Below, piece by piece: positions 44,050-56,000 of a stretch of DNA of 64,000 bases. Source of the DNA: Dendrocalamus latiflorus (lineage: Eukaryota; Streptophyta; Magnoliopsida; Poales; Poaceae). Every line of letters starts with the position of its first letter. The stretch's first letter is position 1. The stretch is taken from assembly GCA_017311315.1 (NCBI GenBank), contig CM029620.1, positions 2,299,787 to 2,363,786 of the forward strand, read 5' to 3'. Below the pieces are notes generated by a model that saw only the letters and a program-made list of their open reading frames with translations, had not been told where the DNA came from and searched no databases. A program made the translations under genes and the position numbers.

Positions 44050-44854
44050 GAGTATGTTGATAGTGGGAATCCTCATGTAGTGAACACTGCTTGGGCAATG
44101 TTAGGTTTAATTTATGCTGGACAGGTTTGTTGATTTTTTCATTGCTCCTTTGAATTTGCATATTGATATAATATTATTTTTGAAATTATTTTCATATGTA
44201 CGCATGTGTTGCTATTTCCGAATCCTGTATATTGTGAGCAGACTGAACAAGATCCAACACCACTATATCGTGCTGCAAAACAATTAATCAACATGCAGCT
44301 AGAGACAGGAGAATTTCCCCAACAAGTAAGTGTTGAATTTAGTTTGGTTGATAAGTTAAAGTAGTCTACTCCTGCAAAAACAAGTTTTTAAGATTACACT
44401 TAGTAATTAGCAGAAAATGGATCATAAGATACTTTTAAAACAACTAAAAATCCAATGACATTACCAGGATTGATTACTGAATGGACACGTATAGTAGTTT
44501 CCTTCCAACCTATCTAACGTCTAAGAAGCATTAAGATGTATAGATGAATAAATAGAGAACTCCAACTGGACACAAATTTGGGTTAGCTGTTAAATATAGA
44601 TCTTGCAATCATAGATTATGCAGTACTAATCATATTGTTGGGACTCACATCCACTTTCATATTCTTTTATTTGTACTTATAATTAGCTATATCTGAACTC
44701 AATCAGTATCATGGTTGTATTTGCATGTTGATTTTAGGAGATCGTTGGAAACTTCAACTCCTCCCTCTTCTTCAATTACACAAACTACAGGAACTTATTC
44801 CCCATTTGGGCTCTTGGAGAGTTTCGCCGCCGACTTCTGCAAAAAAGGGACTGA

Positions 44855-45912
44855 AGTGCACATTTACAATTATCTTTCTTGTAATAAAGGTATCTAGGAT
44901 ACTTTGGCAAATACTGCACTGGAACATTGCAGTCCACTGACAACTGTTTACTTATATTGTAAACAGCCTAGACTTTGGGCGCATTTAAGTGCCACTTCAG
45001 CATAATATTATTAGCAGAACAATACTCATGTATTTGGAATAAATTATATTCATGAGATTATCAACGTCTGAAATTACCAGATGGAAAAATGAATATTATA
45101 TATCCTCTTTTGCAACGAGATATATAAAGAGTTCAAGAACAAATAAGATCAAATAAATAATTATTCAGAAGAAATGAAAATAAAGTTATTGTGATTTCCA
45201 TATGTTCTAGTAAAGCTTGTGACATTCTAAGCTAAAAAAACATTTTCTTATTTTTTCACATCCCTATGCTAGAAAATGAAACAAAATGTCAAGCTTAAAC
45301 CAATTCCATTGCGGAAAGAAAAAACTCTCCTATTGAATTCAATTGACTATGTCACTCCACATTACTATAGAAGATCACCATGCTAATACTAAAATGGCCA
45401 TTGTCACGCCTGCTATTACTTGACCAAAAAAAGTACCACATCAAATGCTCATTCCATTCAAATTTCAAGGATGTAATCATGTAACTCCTACTTATTTGCA
45501 TTACTGCAAAAAAGACTCATTTTATCATTTCACTCGAACATCATTCCTGTAACTTTACTCAACATATTACAATGCTTTACTCTGTTTCTGTGAGTGTATA
45601 ATGTAATTATTGTCTAGTTGAGAGAATTGTGCCGATGCATGAGTCCAACTGACGTGAGTCCATATTCGATTCAAGATTGTACTTGGTACACAACATTGTG
45701 TATTCGAATCCAGCTCATAATATAGCGATGCAAATAAGGTTAACAACTATCCTATTCGAATCGGTCCATTCACACCCCTAGTGTTGGACAGTGCACATAG
45801 CATCATCGGGACATATATGACCGCTTGGACCATAGCGCTCTCGCCTAGTCCCCATTTGTAGGATCGAAGATGGAGACTAGATCGGGTAAATAGGAGCAAT
45901 AAGAATACAAGA
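44855..45912. other. OSC 3' flank, AT-rich intergenic DNA
   Basis: Follows the OSC stop. AATAAA-like sequences near 45040 and 45155 could serve as poly(A) signals. No coding recognised. Confidence 0.5.
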
Positions 45913-46207
45913 CTTTTTTAAAATCTTTTCTCAATGCAGAAGTACAACATCAAGTTCTTCATTCCAATAACTATGAGAAATTATGAAGTTTAAAGACCAG
46001 TTATCTACACAAAAAGACTCAAATGAAATAGTGCAAAATTAGTAGTGCCACTATAGTAACTTTTTTTAAATTTTTTCTCAATGTGGAAGCATGACTCCAA
46101 ATTCTTCATTCCAATAATTATAACAAGTTATAAAGTTTATAGACCAATCACCCACATAAAAAGACTCAAACGAAATGGTGAAAAATCGATAGTGCCACTA
46201 CAGTAAC
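45913..46207. repeat. ~147-bp tandem duplication
   Basis: 45913-46060 and 46061-46207 share most bases, including TTCTTCATTCCAATAA, AAAAAGACTCAAA and TAGTGCCACTA blocks. Differences are scattered, so the duplication is old. Confidence 0.8.
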
Positions 46208-47119
46208 TTCGGTAGCCAATACTTCAGGATAGTATAGCTCTGAGGCTAGAGTACACAAACAAAAAGTTTCAACATAAGAAACCCTAATTCTAATATCTCA
46301 AAGTCCTGAGAGATATCACTCTCATAACATAACACAAGGGCTTATATAGTGTAGGCTTCTTATCTCTTACTTAACCCTAACAATAAGCTACTCCATAGTG
46401 GATCACGCCACTTATGTAGAGGAAAACCAAATAATCCACACAAAACGGATTTTGCACTCTTATACTTGCATGCTTTTCAAAGCACGACTTCCCAAATGCT
46501 CCATAAGCCTGATAAGATATTTCAACCACAAAGACATGACCTAAATCACTTATACTAGCGCCGCGATTTAGCAACCGCTACTCCACCTCGTATTGGATAA
46601 TTTTCCAAATTATCACCCACCGATCTTCAAGAACGATGCGATGCCCATAACTTATTGCTAAGATGTACGCCTGTGTCGAGGTCATCACAACTTGAAATGC
46701 GCAAGTCCCATGGCATACCAATATCACATCACAGTCCGTGATGCCTAACGCCTTGCCACCAAGATTGTACGCCTGCTCCGAGAAACGTTACCACTTGAAA
46801 TGCACAAGTCAATTGGCACACCACATGCAAACATTGCCTTTTCATGATACTTATCTTTCTCGCATGCTTCTCGGCTTGAGATGTTGCTCCACCCAAACTT
46901 ACGTGACATGCCATGCCCTCAATGCCCCTTCCATAGCCATGACCAAAACAATCATTAAAGCACATGCACATCAAAGAACAAAGCAAACGATCCAAGCACA
47001 AATGACATGCATTTGACTCTCAATTAGCAAAATAAATGCATTAACACACCATGACATACACATGTACGGGCTTCCCATGACTAGCACTTGTCTAGATTCC
47101 CAGCATGACTAATACCACC
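46208..47119 (-). mobile_element. Probable LTR-type remnant
   Basis: Minus-strand TATATAAGCCC (about 46350-46340) looks like an LTR TATA region, and two ~115-bp diverged repeats containing GTACGCCTG and CTTGAAATGC occur at about 46650-46850. No ends or coding were found, so this is weak. Confidence 0.3.
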
Positions 47120-47412
47120 TGTCGTGGCTACGGGCCAAACAGGGAAGAAGGGGACTGGTAGGAGAGGAAGGAGAGCTAGATCTGTGGAGAGGTGGTGAGA
47201 ATGAGGGAGATTCCCCCCTTTGCCCCTCCTGGGGGCTTATATATATGTGAGTGGGGTAGAATGGGAAATCCCCATTCTACCCCTTAGTATTTACAAAGGA
47301 TGGGGGTACACTGGTATATTTACACTGTCATATTCCTCTACACTATTGGGTCTATTACATGTTGGACTAGTTGCACGGCCCAGTCACGGGGGGTTGGGCC
47401 ACCCCTACAACA
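47120..47412 (-). mobile_element. Short LTR with degraded primer site
   Basis: Begins TGTCGTGG and ends CCTACAACA, 293 bp. It is preceded by CTAATACCACC, which resembles a decayed reverse complement of the tRNA-Met primer site. Suggests a minus-oriented 5' LTR of a small element bordering the GC-rich array. Confidence 0.45.
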
Positions 47413-47589
47413 GTACTCCCTCGACAGCAAGCGCTGAGGTCCCGATGGGCGAGCTGACGCGATCAACCACCCCAGCCCCCCGTTGGTCAGCGATCAACCA
47501 CCCCAGCCCCCCGTTCCCTGACAGCAAGCACGAGGGTGCCGATGCAACTGATAGCTCGCAGACCCTAGAGGCAATGCTTATGAAGGAAC
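47413..47589. other. Junction between LTR and GC-rich array
   Basis: Contains two direct copies of GATCAACCACCCCAGCCCCC (about 47460 and 47491) and leads into the array through GGAGACGTCGTCGAGCGCC. Confidence 0.6.
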
Positions 47590-49575
47590 CGGTGAAGCGC
47601 CGGAGACGTCGTCGAGCGCCGAAGACGTGCCGTCCCGCCGAGGCGATGCCTACAAGGCGGATGGCGGAGTCGAGGCCGAAGGCGTGTCGTCGAGCGCCGA
47701 AGGCGTGTCGTCGAGCGCCGAAGACGTGTCGTCCCGCTGAGGCGATGCCTACGAGGCGGACGACGGAGTCGAGCGCCGAAGACGTGCCGTCCCACCGAGG
47801 CGATGCCTACGAGGCGGACGGCGGAGTCGAGCGCCGAAGACATGCCGTCCCGCCGAGGCGATGCCTACGGGGCGGACGGCAGAGTCGAGGCCGAAGGCGT
47901 GTCGTCGAGCGCCGAAGACGTGCCGTCCCGCCGAGGCGATGCCTACGAGGCGGACGGCGGAGTCGAGCGCCGAAGGCGTGTCGTCGAGCGCCGAAGACGT
48001 GTCGTCCCGCCGAGGCGATGCCTACGATGCGGACGGCGGAGCCGAGCGCTGAAGACGTGTCGTCGAGCGCCGAAGACATGCCGTCCCGCCGAGGCGATGC
48101 CTACAAGGCGGACGACGGAGTCGAGCGCCGAAGACGTGCCGTCCCACCAAGGCGATGCCTACGAGGCGGACGGCGGAGTCGAGCGCCGAAGACATGCCGT
48201 CGAGCGCCCAAGACGTGCCGTCCCGCCGAGGCGATGCCTACGGGGCGGACGGCGGAGTCGAGGCCGAAGGCGTGTCGTCGAGCGCCGAAGACGTGCCGTC
48301 CCGCCGAGGCGATGCCTACGAGGCGGACGGCGGAGTCGAGCGCCGAAGGCGTGTCGTCGAGCGCCGAAGACGTGTCGTCCCGCCGAGGCGATGCCTACGA
48401 TGCGGACGGCGGAGCCGAGCGCTGAAGACGTGTCGTCGAGCGCCGAAGACATGCCGTCCCGCCGAGGCGATGCCTACAAGGCGGACGACGGAGTCGAGCG
48501 CCGAAGACGTGCCGTCCCACCAAGGCGATGCCTACGAGGCGGACGGCGGAGTCGAGCGCCGAAGACATGCCGTCGAGCGCCCAAGACGTGCCGTCCCGCC
48601 GAGGCGATGCCTACGGGGCGGACGGCGGAGTCGAGGCCGAAGGCGTGTCGTCGAGCGCCGAAGACGTGCCGTCCCGCCGAGGCGATGCCTACGAGGCGGA
48701 CGGCGGAGTCGAGCGCCGAAGACGTGCCGTCCCGCCGAGGCGATGCCTACGAGGCGGACGGCGGAGTCGAGCGCCGAAGACGTGTCGTCGAGCGTCGAAG
48801 GCGTGTCGTCCCGCCGAGGCGATGCCTACGAGGCGGATTGCGGAGCCGAGCGCTGAAGACGTGTCGTCGAGCGCCGAAGAATTGCCGTCCCGCCGAGGTG
48901 ATGCCTACAAGGCGGACGACGGAGTCGAGCGCCGAAGACGTGCCGTCCCACCGAGGTGATGCCTACGAGGTGGACGGCGGAGTCGAGCACCGAAGACATG
49001 CCGTCGAGCGCCCAAGACGTGTCGTCCCGCCGAGGCGATGCCTACGAGGCGGACGGCGGAGTCGAGGCCGAAGGCGTGTCGTCGAGCGCCGAAGACGTGT
49101 CGTCCCGCCGAGGCGATGCCTACGAGGCGGACGGCGGAGCCGAGCGCTGAAGACGTGTCGTCGAGCATCGAAGATGTGTCATCCCGCCGAGGCGATGCCT
49201 ACGAGGTGGACGGCAGAGCCGAGCGCTGAAGACGTGTCGTCGAGCGTCGAAGACGTGTCGTCCCGCCGAGGCGATGCCTACGAGGCGGACGGCGGAGCCG
49301 AGCGCGGAAGACGTGTCGTCGAGCGCCGAAGACGTGCCGTCCCGTCGAGGCGATGCCTACAAGGCGGACGACGGAGTCGAGCGCCGAGGACATGCCGTCG
49401 AGCGCCCAAGACGTGCCGTCCCACCGAGGCGATGCCTACGGGGCGGACGGCGGAGTCGAGGCCGAAGGCGTGTCGTCGAGCGCCGAAGACGTGCTGTCCC
49501 GCCGAGGCGATGCCTACGAGGCGGTCGGCGGAGTCAGCGCCGAAGACGTGTCGTCGAGCGCCGAAGACGTGCCGA
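47590..49575. repeat. GC-rich tandem array, 58-bp core plus optional ~21-bp module
   Basis: About 30 copies of a 58-bp unit containing CGAGGCGATGCCTACGAGGC and GACGGCGGAGTCGAG. The extra module GTGTCGTCGAGCGCCGAAGAC is inserted zero to two times per unit, giving spacings of 58, 78-79 bp and so on. A larger ~373-bp block is repeated (for example 48155 and 48528). Unit lengths are not multiples of three and stop codons are rare, so long spurious frames (401 and 619 codons) arise. They are not genes. Confidence 0.93.
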
Positions 49576-52500
49576 CTCTGTTGTTCTCTACCTTCGAAAA
49601 GAGTGCCCGCGGAGAGAGGGCACTTGGAGCGTAGGCCGAAGGCACTACGCACGCCGAGGTAGGGAGGCGAGACCGCCGTTCCCCTACCTTCAACAAGGAA
49701 TGCCCGCGGGGAGCGGGCGCTTGGAGCGTAGGCCGAAGGCACTACGCACGCCGAGGTAGGGAGGCGAGACCGCCGTTCAAAAAGGAGTGCCCGCGAAGAG
49801 CGGGCGCTTGCGGCGTAGGCCGGGGGCACTACGCACGCGGAGGTAGGGAGGCGAGACCGCCGTTCCCCTACCTTCGAAAAGGAGTGCCCGCGAAGAGCGG
49901 GCGCTTTCGGCGTAGGCCGGGGGCACTACGCACGCGGAGGTACGGAGGCGAGACCGCCGTTCCCCTACCTTCCAAAAGGAGTGCCCGCGAAGAGCGGGCG
50001 CTTGCGGCGTAGGCCGGGGGCACTACGCACGCGGAGGTAGGGAGGCGAGACCGCCGTTCCCCTACCTTCCAAAAGGGGTGCCCACGAATAGCGGGCGCTT
50101 GCGGCGTAGGCCGGGGGCACTACGCACGCGGAGGTAGGGAGGCGAGACCGCCGTTCCCCTACCTCCGAAAAGGAGTGCCCGCGAAGAGCGGGCGCTTGCG
50201 GCGTAGGCCGGTGGTACTACGCACGCGGAGGTAGGGAGGCGAGACCGCCGTTCCCCTACCTTCCAAAAGGAGTGCCCGCGAAGAGCGGGCGCTTGCGGCG
50301 TAGGCCGGGGGCACTACGCACGCGGAGGTAGGGAGGCGAGACCGCCGTTCCCCTACCTTCAAAAAAGGAGTGCCCGCGAAGAGCGGGCGCTTGCGGCGTA
50401 GGTCGGGGGCACTACGCACGCGGAGGTAGGGAGGCGAGACCGTCGTTCCCCTACCTCCCAAAAGGAGTGCTCGCGAAGAGCGGGCGCTTGCGGCGTTGGC
50501 CGGGGGCACAACGCACGCAGAGGTAGGGAGGCGAGACCGCCGTTCCCCTACCTTCAAAAAGGAGTGCCCGCGAAGAGCGGGCGCTTGGGGCGTAGGCCGG
50601 GGGCACTACGCAGGCCGAGGTAGGGAGGCGAGACCGCCGTTCCCCTACCTTCAAAAAGGAGTGCCCGCGAAGAGCGGGCGCTTGCGGCGTAGGCCAGGGG
50701 CACTACGCACGCGGAGGTAGGGAGGCGAGACCGCCGTTCCCCTACCTTCCAAAAGGAGTGCCTGCGAAGAGCGGGCGCTTGCGGCGTAGGCCGGGGGCAC
50801 TACGCACGCGGAGGTAGGGAGGCGAGACCGCCGTTCCCCTAGCTCCGAAAAGGAGTGCCCGCGAAGAGCGGGCGCTTGCGGCGTAGGCCGGGGGCACTAC
50901 GCACGCGGAGGTAGGGAGGCGAGACCGCCGTTCCCCTACCTTCCAAAAGGAGTGCCCGCGGGGAGCGGGCGCTTGGAACGTAGGCCGAAGGCACTACGCA
51001 CGCCGAGGTAGGGAGGCGAGACCGCCGTTCCCCTACCTTCCAAAAGGAGTGCCCGCGATGAGCGGGCGCTTGCGGCGTAGGCCAGGGGCACTACGCACGC
51101 CGAGGTAGGGAGGCGAGACCGCCGTTCCCCTACCTTCAAAAAGGAGTGCCCGCGAAGAGCGGGCGCTTGCTGCGTAGGCTGGGGGCACTACGCACGCGGA
51201 GGTAGGGAGGCGAGACCGCCGTTCCCCTACCTTCCAAAAGGAGTGCCCGCGAAGAGCGGGCGCTTGCGGTGTAGGCCGGGGGCACTACGCACGCGGAGGT
51301 AGGGAGGCGAGACCGCCGTTCCCCTACCTTCAAAAAGGAGTGCCCGCGAAGAGCGGGCGCTTGCGGCGTAGGCCGGGGGCACTACGCACGCGGAGGTAGG
51401 GAGGCGAGACCGCCGTTCCCCTACCTTCAAAAAGGAGTGCCCGCGGGGACCGGGCGCTTGCTGCGTAGGCCGGGGGCACTACGCACGCGGAGGTAGGGAG
51501 GCGAGACCGCCGTTCCCCTACCTTCAAAAAGGAGTGCCCGCGACGAGCGGGCGCTTGCGGCGTAGGCCGGGGGCACTACGCATGCGGAGGTAGGGAGGCG
51601 AGACCGCCGTTCCCCTACCTTGCAAAAGGAGTGCCCGCAAAGAGCGGGCGCTTGCGGCGTAGGCTGGGGGCACTACGCACACCGAGGTAGGGAGGCGAGA
51701 CCGCCGTTCCCCTACCTTCAAAAAGGAGTGCCCGCGAAGAGCGGGCGCTTGCGGCGTAGGCCGAGGGCACTACGCACGCGGAGGTAGGGAGGCGAGACCA
51801 CCGTTCCCCTACCTTCCAAGAGGAGTGCCCGCGAAGAGCGGGCGCTTGCGGCGTAGGCCGGGGGCACTACGTACGCCGGGGTAGGGAGGCGAGACCGCCG
51901 TTCCCCTACCTTCCAAAAGGAGTGCCCGCGAAGAGCGGGCGCTTGCGGCGTAGGCCGGGGGCACTACGCACGCCGCGGTAGGGAGGCGAGACCGCCGTTC
52001 CCCTACCTTCCAAAAGGAGTGCCCGCGAAGAGCGGGCGCTTCCGGCGTAGGCCGGGGGAAGTACGCACGCCGAGGTAGGGAGGCGAGACCGCCGTTCCCC
52101 TACCTTCCAAAAGGAGTGCCCGCGAAGGGCGGGCGCTTGCGGCGTAGGCCGGGGGCACTACGCACGCGGAGGTAGGGATGCGAGACCGCCGTTCCCCTAC
52201 CATCCAAAAGGAGTGCCCGCGAAGCGCGGGTGCTTGCGGCGTAGGCCGGGGGCACTACGCACGCCGAGGTAGGGAGGCGAGACCGTCGTTCCCCTACCTT
52301 CAAAAAGGAGTGCCCGCGAAGAGCGGGCGCTTGCGGCGTAGGCCGGGGGCACTACGCACGCGGAGGTAGGGAGGCGAGACCGCCGTTCCCCTACCTTCCA
52401 AAAGGAGTGCCCACGAACAGCGGGCGCTTGCGGCGTAGGCCGGGGGCACTACGCACGCGGAGGTAGGGAGGCGAGACCGCCGTTCCCCTACCTCCGAAAA

Positions 52501-53034
52501 GGAGTGCCCGCGAAGAGCGGGCGCTTGCGGCGTAGGCCGGTGGCACTACGCACGCGGAGGTAGGGAGGCGAGACCGCCGTTCCCCTACCTTCCAAAAGGA
52601 GTGCCCGCGCGGAGCGGGCGCTTGGCGCGTAGGCCGAAGGCACTACGCACGCCGAGGTAGGGAGGCGAGACCGCCGTTCCCCTACCTTCCAAAAGGAGTG
52701 CCCGCGAAGAGCGGGCGCTTGCGGCGTAGGCCGGGGGCACTACGCACGCGGAGGTAGGCAGGCGAGACCGCCGTTCCCCTACCTTCAAAAAGGATTGCCC
52801 GCGAAGAGCGGGCGCTTGCGGCGTAGGCTGTGGGCACTACGCACGCGGAGGTAGGGAGGCGAGACCGCCGTTCCCCTACCTTCCAAAAGGAGTGCCCGCG
52901 AAGAGCGGGCGCTTGCGGCGTAGGCCGGCGGCACTGCGCACGCCGAGGTTGGGAGGCGAGACCGCCGTTCCCCTACCTTCAAAAAGGAGTGCCCGCGAAG
53001 AGCGGGCGCTTGCGGCGTAGGCCGGGGGCACTAC
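49576..53034. repeat. 97-bp satellite array, left part
   Basis: About 35 monomers of 97 bp. Each has GAGTGCCCGCGAAGAGCGGG, GGCGTAGGCCGGGGGCACTA and GGTAGGGAGGCGAGACCGCC. Two foldbacks per unit are visible: GCCCGC-GAAGA-GCGGGC, and GGTAGGG paired with CCCTACC around AGGCGAGACCGCCGTTC. It follows the 58/79-bp array with a short transition at about 49575. Confidence 0.96.
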
Positions 53035-56000
53035 TGTCAGACTCAGATTTTTCAATCCGGAATCTACTGTGTTAATTGCATTATTCCCTGGATCAGTAGA
53101 TAATGCACACAGGAACATTGCTGATTCATTTCATACATCGCATACTCATTCATTAATTTACATAAATTGAAGTACACCACATCGGGTGAGAGTTTTACAA
53201 TAAGGGCCGCTTAGGCCAAATGTCATTATTACAAACGCACAGCGGAAACGAAAGCAAAAGTAAACCCAAAATCCACAGGCAAGCGACTGGAAGGGTATTG
53301 TGTGCATTATATGTCGCCAGATGACCGGTAACATACGTGCACACAAAGCCTGGAACCTACTTGTCTATGCTTAAACTTCGTAGCCTACGCCTTAGTTCCT
53401 TTCGGTGTCCTTCTCCTCCGTAGCTGGAGCATCTTCATAGGCGTAATGGTCATGTGTCCCTGCATCTGAATTTTTGTCGCAAAAGCGAGCGTGAGCACTC
53501 CGACCCCGTGCTCCGCGAGCCAACACACCTAATGCAATATCTAACATGTATGGCTAAACAAAGGATGGCTCGGGTTCTTTTATTTGCAGGAGTGCTTTTG
53601 AATACAATTATATAAAAATTTCCTAAGACTTAGCATTTTTAGAAATGACAGAGTTTTTAAAGAAATACTCATGTATATCAGTGTTACAGAATCCATCCAC
53701 CATTACATGGCTTCTGCACCATATATCTTCTTTCAGCGTTATAGCCGCTTAACTTACCACTGGGACGACACCCAGGACAATTCCAAATCAGAGCTTTTCA
53801 CTACTCTTCCACTTTTCCATTCCCACCCACAAAGTTTTTGAAACAGAACTATATCTGGTTAAGTTCCCATGTCTGCCCTTGACCGTGGGCACGGCTATTC
53901 GAATAGTTTTGACTCTGCAGAGTTTGTACACTTTCACCACAAGAGATAATCAACTCGTTGCCCCACAAGATTCCTTAGTCATGTGGTTGAGCAGACCATC
54001 ACAGTGACCGTTCAAAGTACCTCGCCCCTTCCGTCATTTCACCCTATGGGGCGCTCCCACTTGCGGTGGGTCCCATACGTTGTGCGGGATGTTCTCCTTC
54101 TGAACGTCTAGCAGCTGGCTACTCCCCTGCTAGCCCGCCACAGCAGAACTTCACTCTCTACGAGTGCCCCATTCAAGCCGTCTCACAGACCGCCGCTTGC
54201 ACTACTCCAACACCCACTCCTGGAAGGATGGCTTTCAGGGTCCGGCGCATCTACTAAGCCAAGCTATAGTTTACAGACTTGTGGTTGTACTGTTGTACAC
54301 GGGTTGACATGACAAGATTCGGTCCTTATTGGTATCCGGGCGGTCTACCACTAACCCACTTTGTGCTTCCACTGCACCACACATTCACACCCTCGAACCA
54401 ATCCGCCCAGATGTTTAAGCATGTTGGGGTTTTTCGGGAACATAAAGTAATCATACCAACATATACCAGTCATTCCCGTCATGACTGCCCAAATCAATTC
54501 CTCATGAATAAAAGTGATGCTTGGGACAATTTCTTGCCCCGAATCCCTAATCAATGCTAAGCATGGCATATAATTATAGACTTATTTTCGAAATGTTATT
54601 ATTATATTTTTGCTAAGGCGACAAGGCTCACATATCCAAACATTTCAACGGATTATTATTAGCAAGCATTCTATTAGGTGTATAACTACCACTTCTGAAA
54701 ATGAACATATTTTACCACATAACATATCAGCATGCATGTTGATAATTTAAAAGAAATTAACTTTGCCAAAAACATGGGTTCAAAATGATCAAAAAGTGTT
54801 GACTCGCCTGAGTTTCGGGGGTCGTGGTCTTGGTCCTCTGCAGCGTCTAAAGTGGCAGCCTCGGCTTCTTCTTCTTGGGCCTCGTACGCTAATTTATCGC
54901 GCGAAAATCCCCAAATAAAAGAAAAGCAATAATCACTCAAAATACCACCAGAAATTCAAATGAACTCTAAAAATTAGGATTTTAAGTCTATTGGATAGAT
55001 CTTGAATTTAGATGAATTTAGAAATTTGTTTCACTTAATTTGGAGTTAAAATGAATAAGTTACAAGCATTTAAAGTCTTCGGTTTAATTAATTCCAGAAA
55101 TTAGTAAAATTCTGACAGCTGGGTCCCAGCTCCTATTTTTAATTTATTCCTTTATTTTCTTTTCCATGTACTGTTTCTATGACAGGTGGGCCCGGCTTTT
55201 ATTTAAATGATTGGGGCATGGCCCACATGTCAGTGAGAGTGGCATGCATTTAATCCAACATTAACAGTAATGGAGTTCATTAACCACTATACCCTAGCAT
55301 CTAAACACCATTAGCTCTTAATTAAATTGATTTATCTCCTTAACCCCCCCTACTGTGCCCAAAAATGAGTTAACAATTGCTACAGTGCCCGCGGCCGTGG
55401 GGATTCGAACGCGGGTGAGCGGAGTGAGAGAGCGAGGGGGTAACCGGTCAAGCCACGGGTGTTACCTGCACGGTGGGAAGGAGGATTTGCTGATGAACCG
55501 GGTGGCTGAAGTGTAGAGCAGAAGAGGTCGAAGGCGGCGGTGAAGTTGGCGGCGTTGCCGGCGAGCGGTGATCGGGAGGCTCGGACGACTCCTAAAAGGT
55601 GTTCCCGGAAGTGTGCTGATGCCGGTGGTGCGGTCGGCGAGGGCCGAGGGGGTACGGTGGTGGCTGGCGACGAGCGGTAGCGACGGTTCGGGGAAGATCC
55701 TCGGTGCCGGCGGGGTAGGACCTTCAGGAGGCGCAGAGGAGACCCGGAGTGGGTTGGCGATGCGCCGAGGGTGGTGTGGGCGGCGGTGATTGGGTTTTGA
55801 TGGACGGAATCGACGGAGAGGCCGATGGCCGGAGTTAGGGAAGATGGTGGGCGCAGCGACGATTTAGGGCATTTTAGTTCAATTGCTTTTGGGAACTCAA
55901 TGTTTGGGTTGTGGGGATCTCCGTGAAGGCGTCGGCGCGTCTTGTAGAGGGGTGGAGGGGGCTGGCCACGGGAGGTGTCCCATGCGGTCACTTCCTGGAG

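Larger units (their letters stand above)
7785..44854 (+). pseudogene. Oxidosqualene cyclase (triterpene/sterol synthase family), probable pseudogene
   Basis: Oxidosqualene cyclases convert 2,3-oxidosqualene to cycloartenol or other triterpenes at the ER membrane. Seventeen exons in correct order encode about 690 residues that align, by eye, along the plant family from residue ~65 to the C-terminus. QW-type repeats are visible (QAHDGHWPG, NEDGGWG, KKDGSWYGAW, STGGWGENY), as is the family's typical C-terminal exon (FPIWALGEFRRRLL). Exon 1, which normally starts with MWRL, is absent up to 7784. Exon 7 has a +1 frameshift, the DCTAE catalytic motif reads DTTAE, and intron boundaries after exons 3 and 9 are unusual. 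The product specificity cannot be inferred. A live gene with an assembly error in the C-run is possible but less likely. Introns are swollen to 37 kb by insertions, the largest being a 20.3-kb viral block. Confidence 0.87.
36703..44854 (+). pseudogene. OSC exons 8-18 (C-terminal half)
   Basis: Exon 8 36703-36816; 9 37292-37414; 10 37490-37609; 11 39313-39411; 12 40578-40634; 13 42986-43032; 14 43111-43254; 15 43342-43519; 16 44050-44124; 17 44242-44325; 18 44738-44854 including TGA. Diagnostic text: CCWIEKPNSDAF, CQTWETALIVQAFCSTGL, WPIADTTAEALN (catalytic region, normally DCTAE), INPSESFRNIIVDY, VECTSSLIQAL, CFTYATFFVIKGLVAAGRTY, NPHVVNTAWAMLGLIYAGQ, FPIWALGEFRRRLL. All lengths keep frame. 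Exon 9 ends CAG followed by GGTTAT, so its donor is off by one base or uses a frame-changing site. Exon 13 begins four bases after a MITE. Confidence 0.88.

Noticed and set aside
47220..49662. ORFs of 401 and 619 codons (plus) and many overlapping shorter ones
   Set aside because: They are translations of the 58/79-bp array. Unit length is not a multiple of three, the proteins are low-complexity Arg/Pro/Ala repeats in every frame, and no start or domain is convincing.
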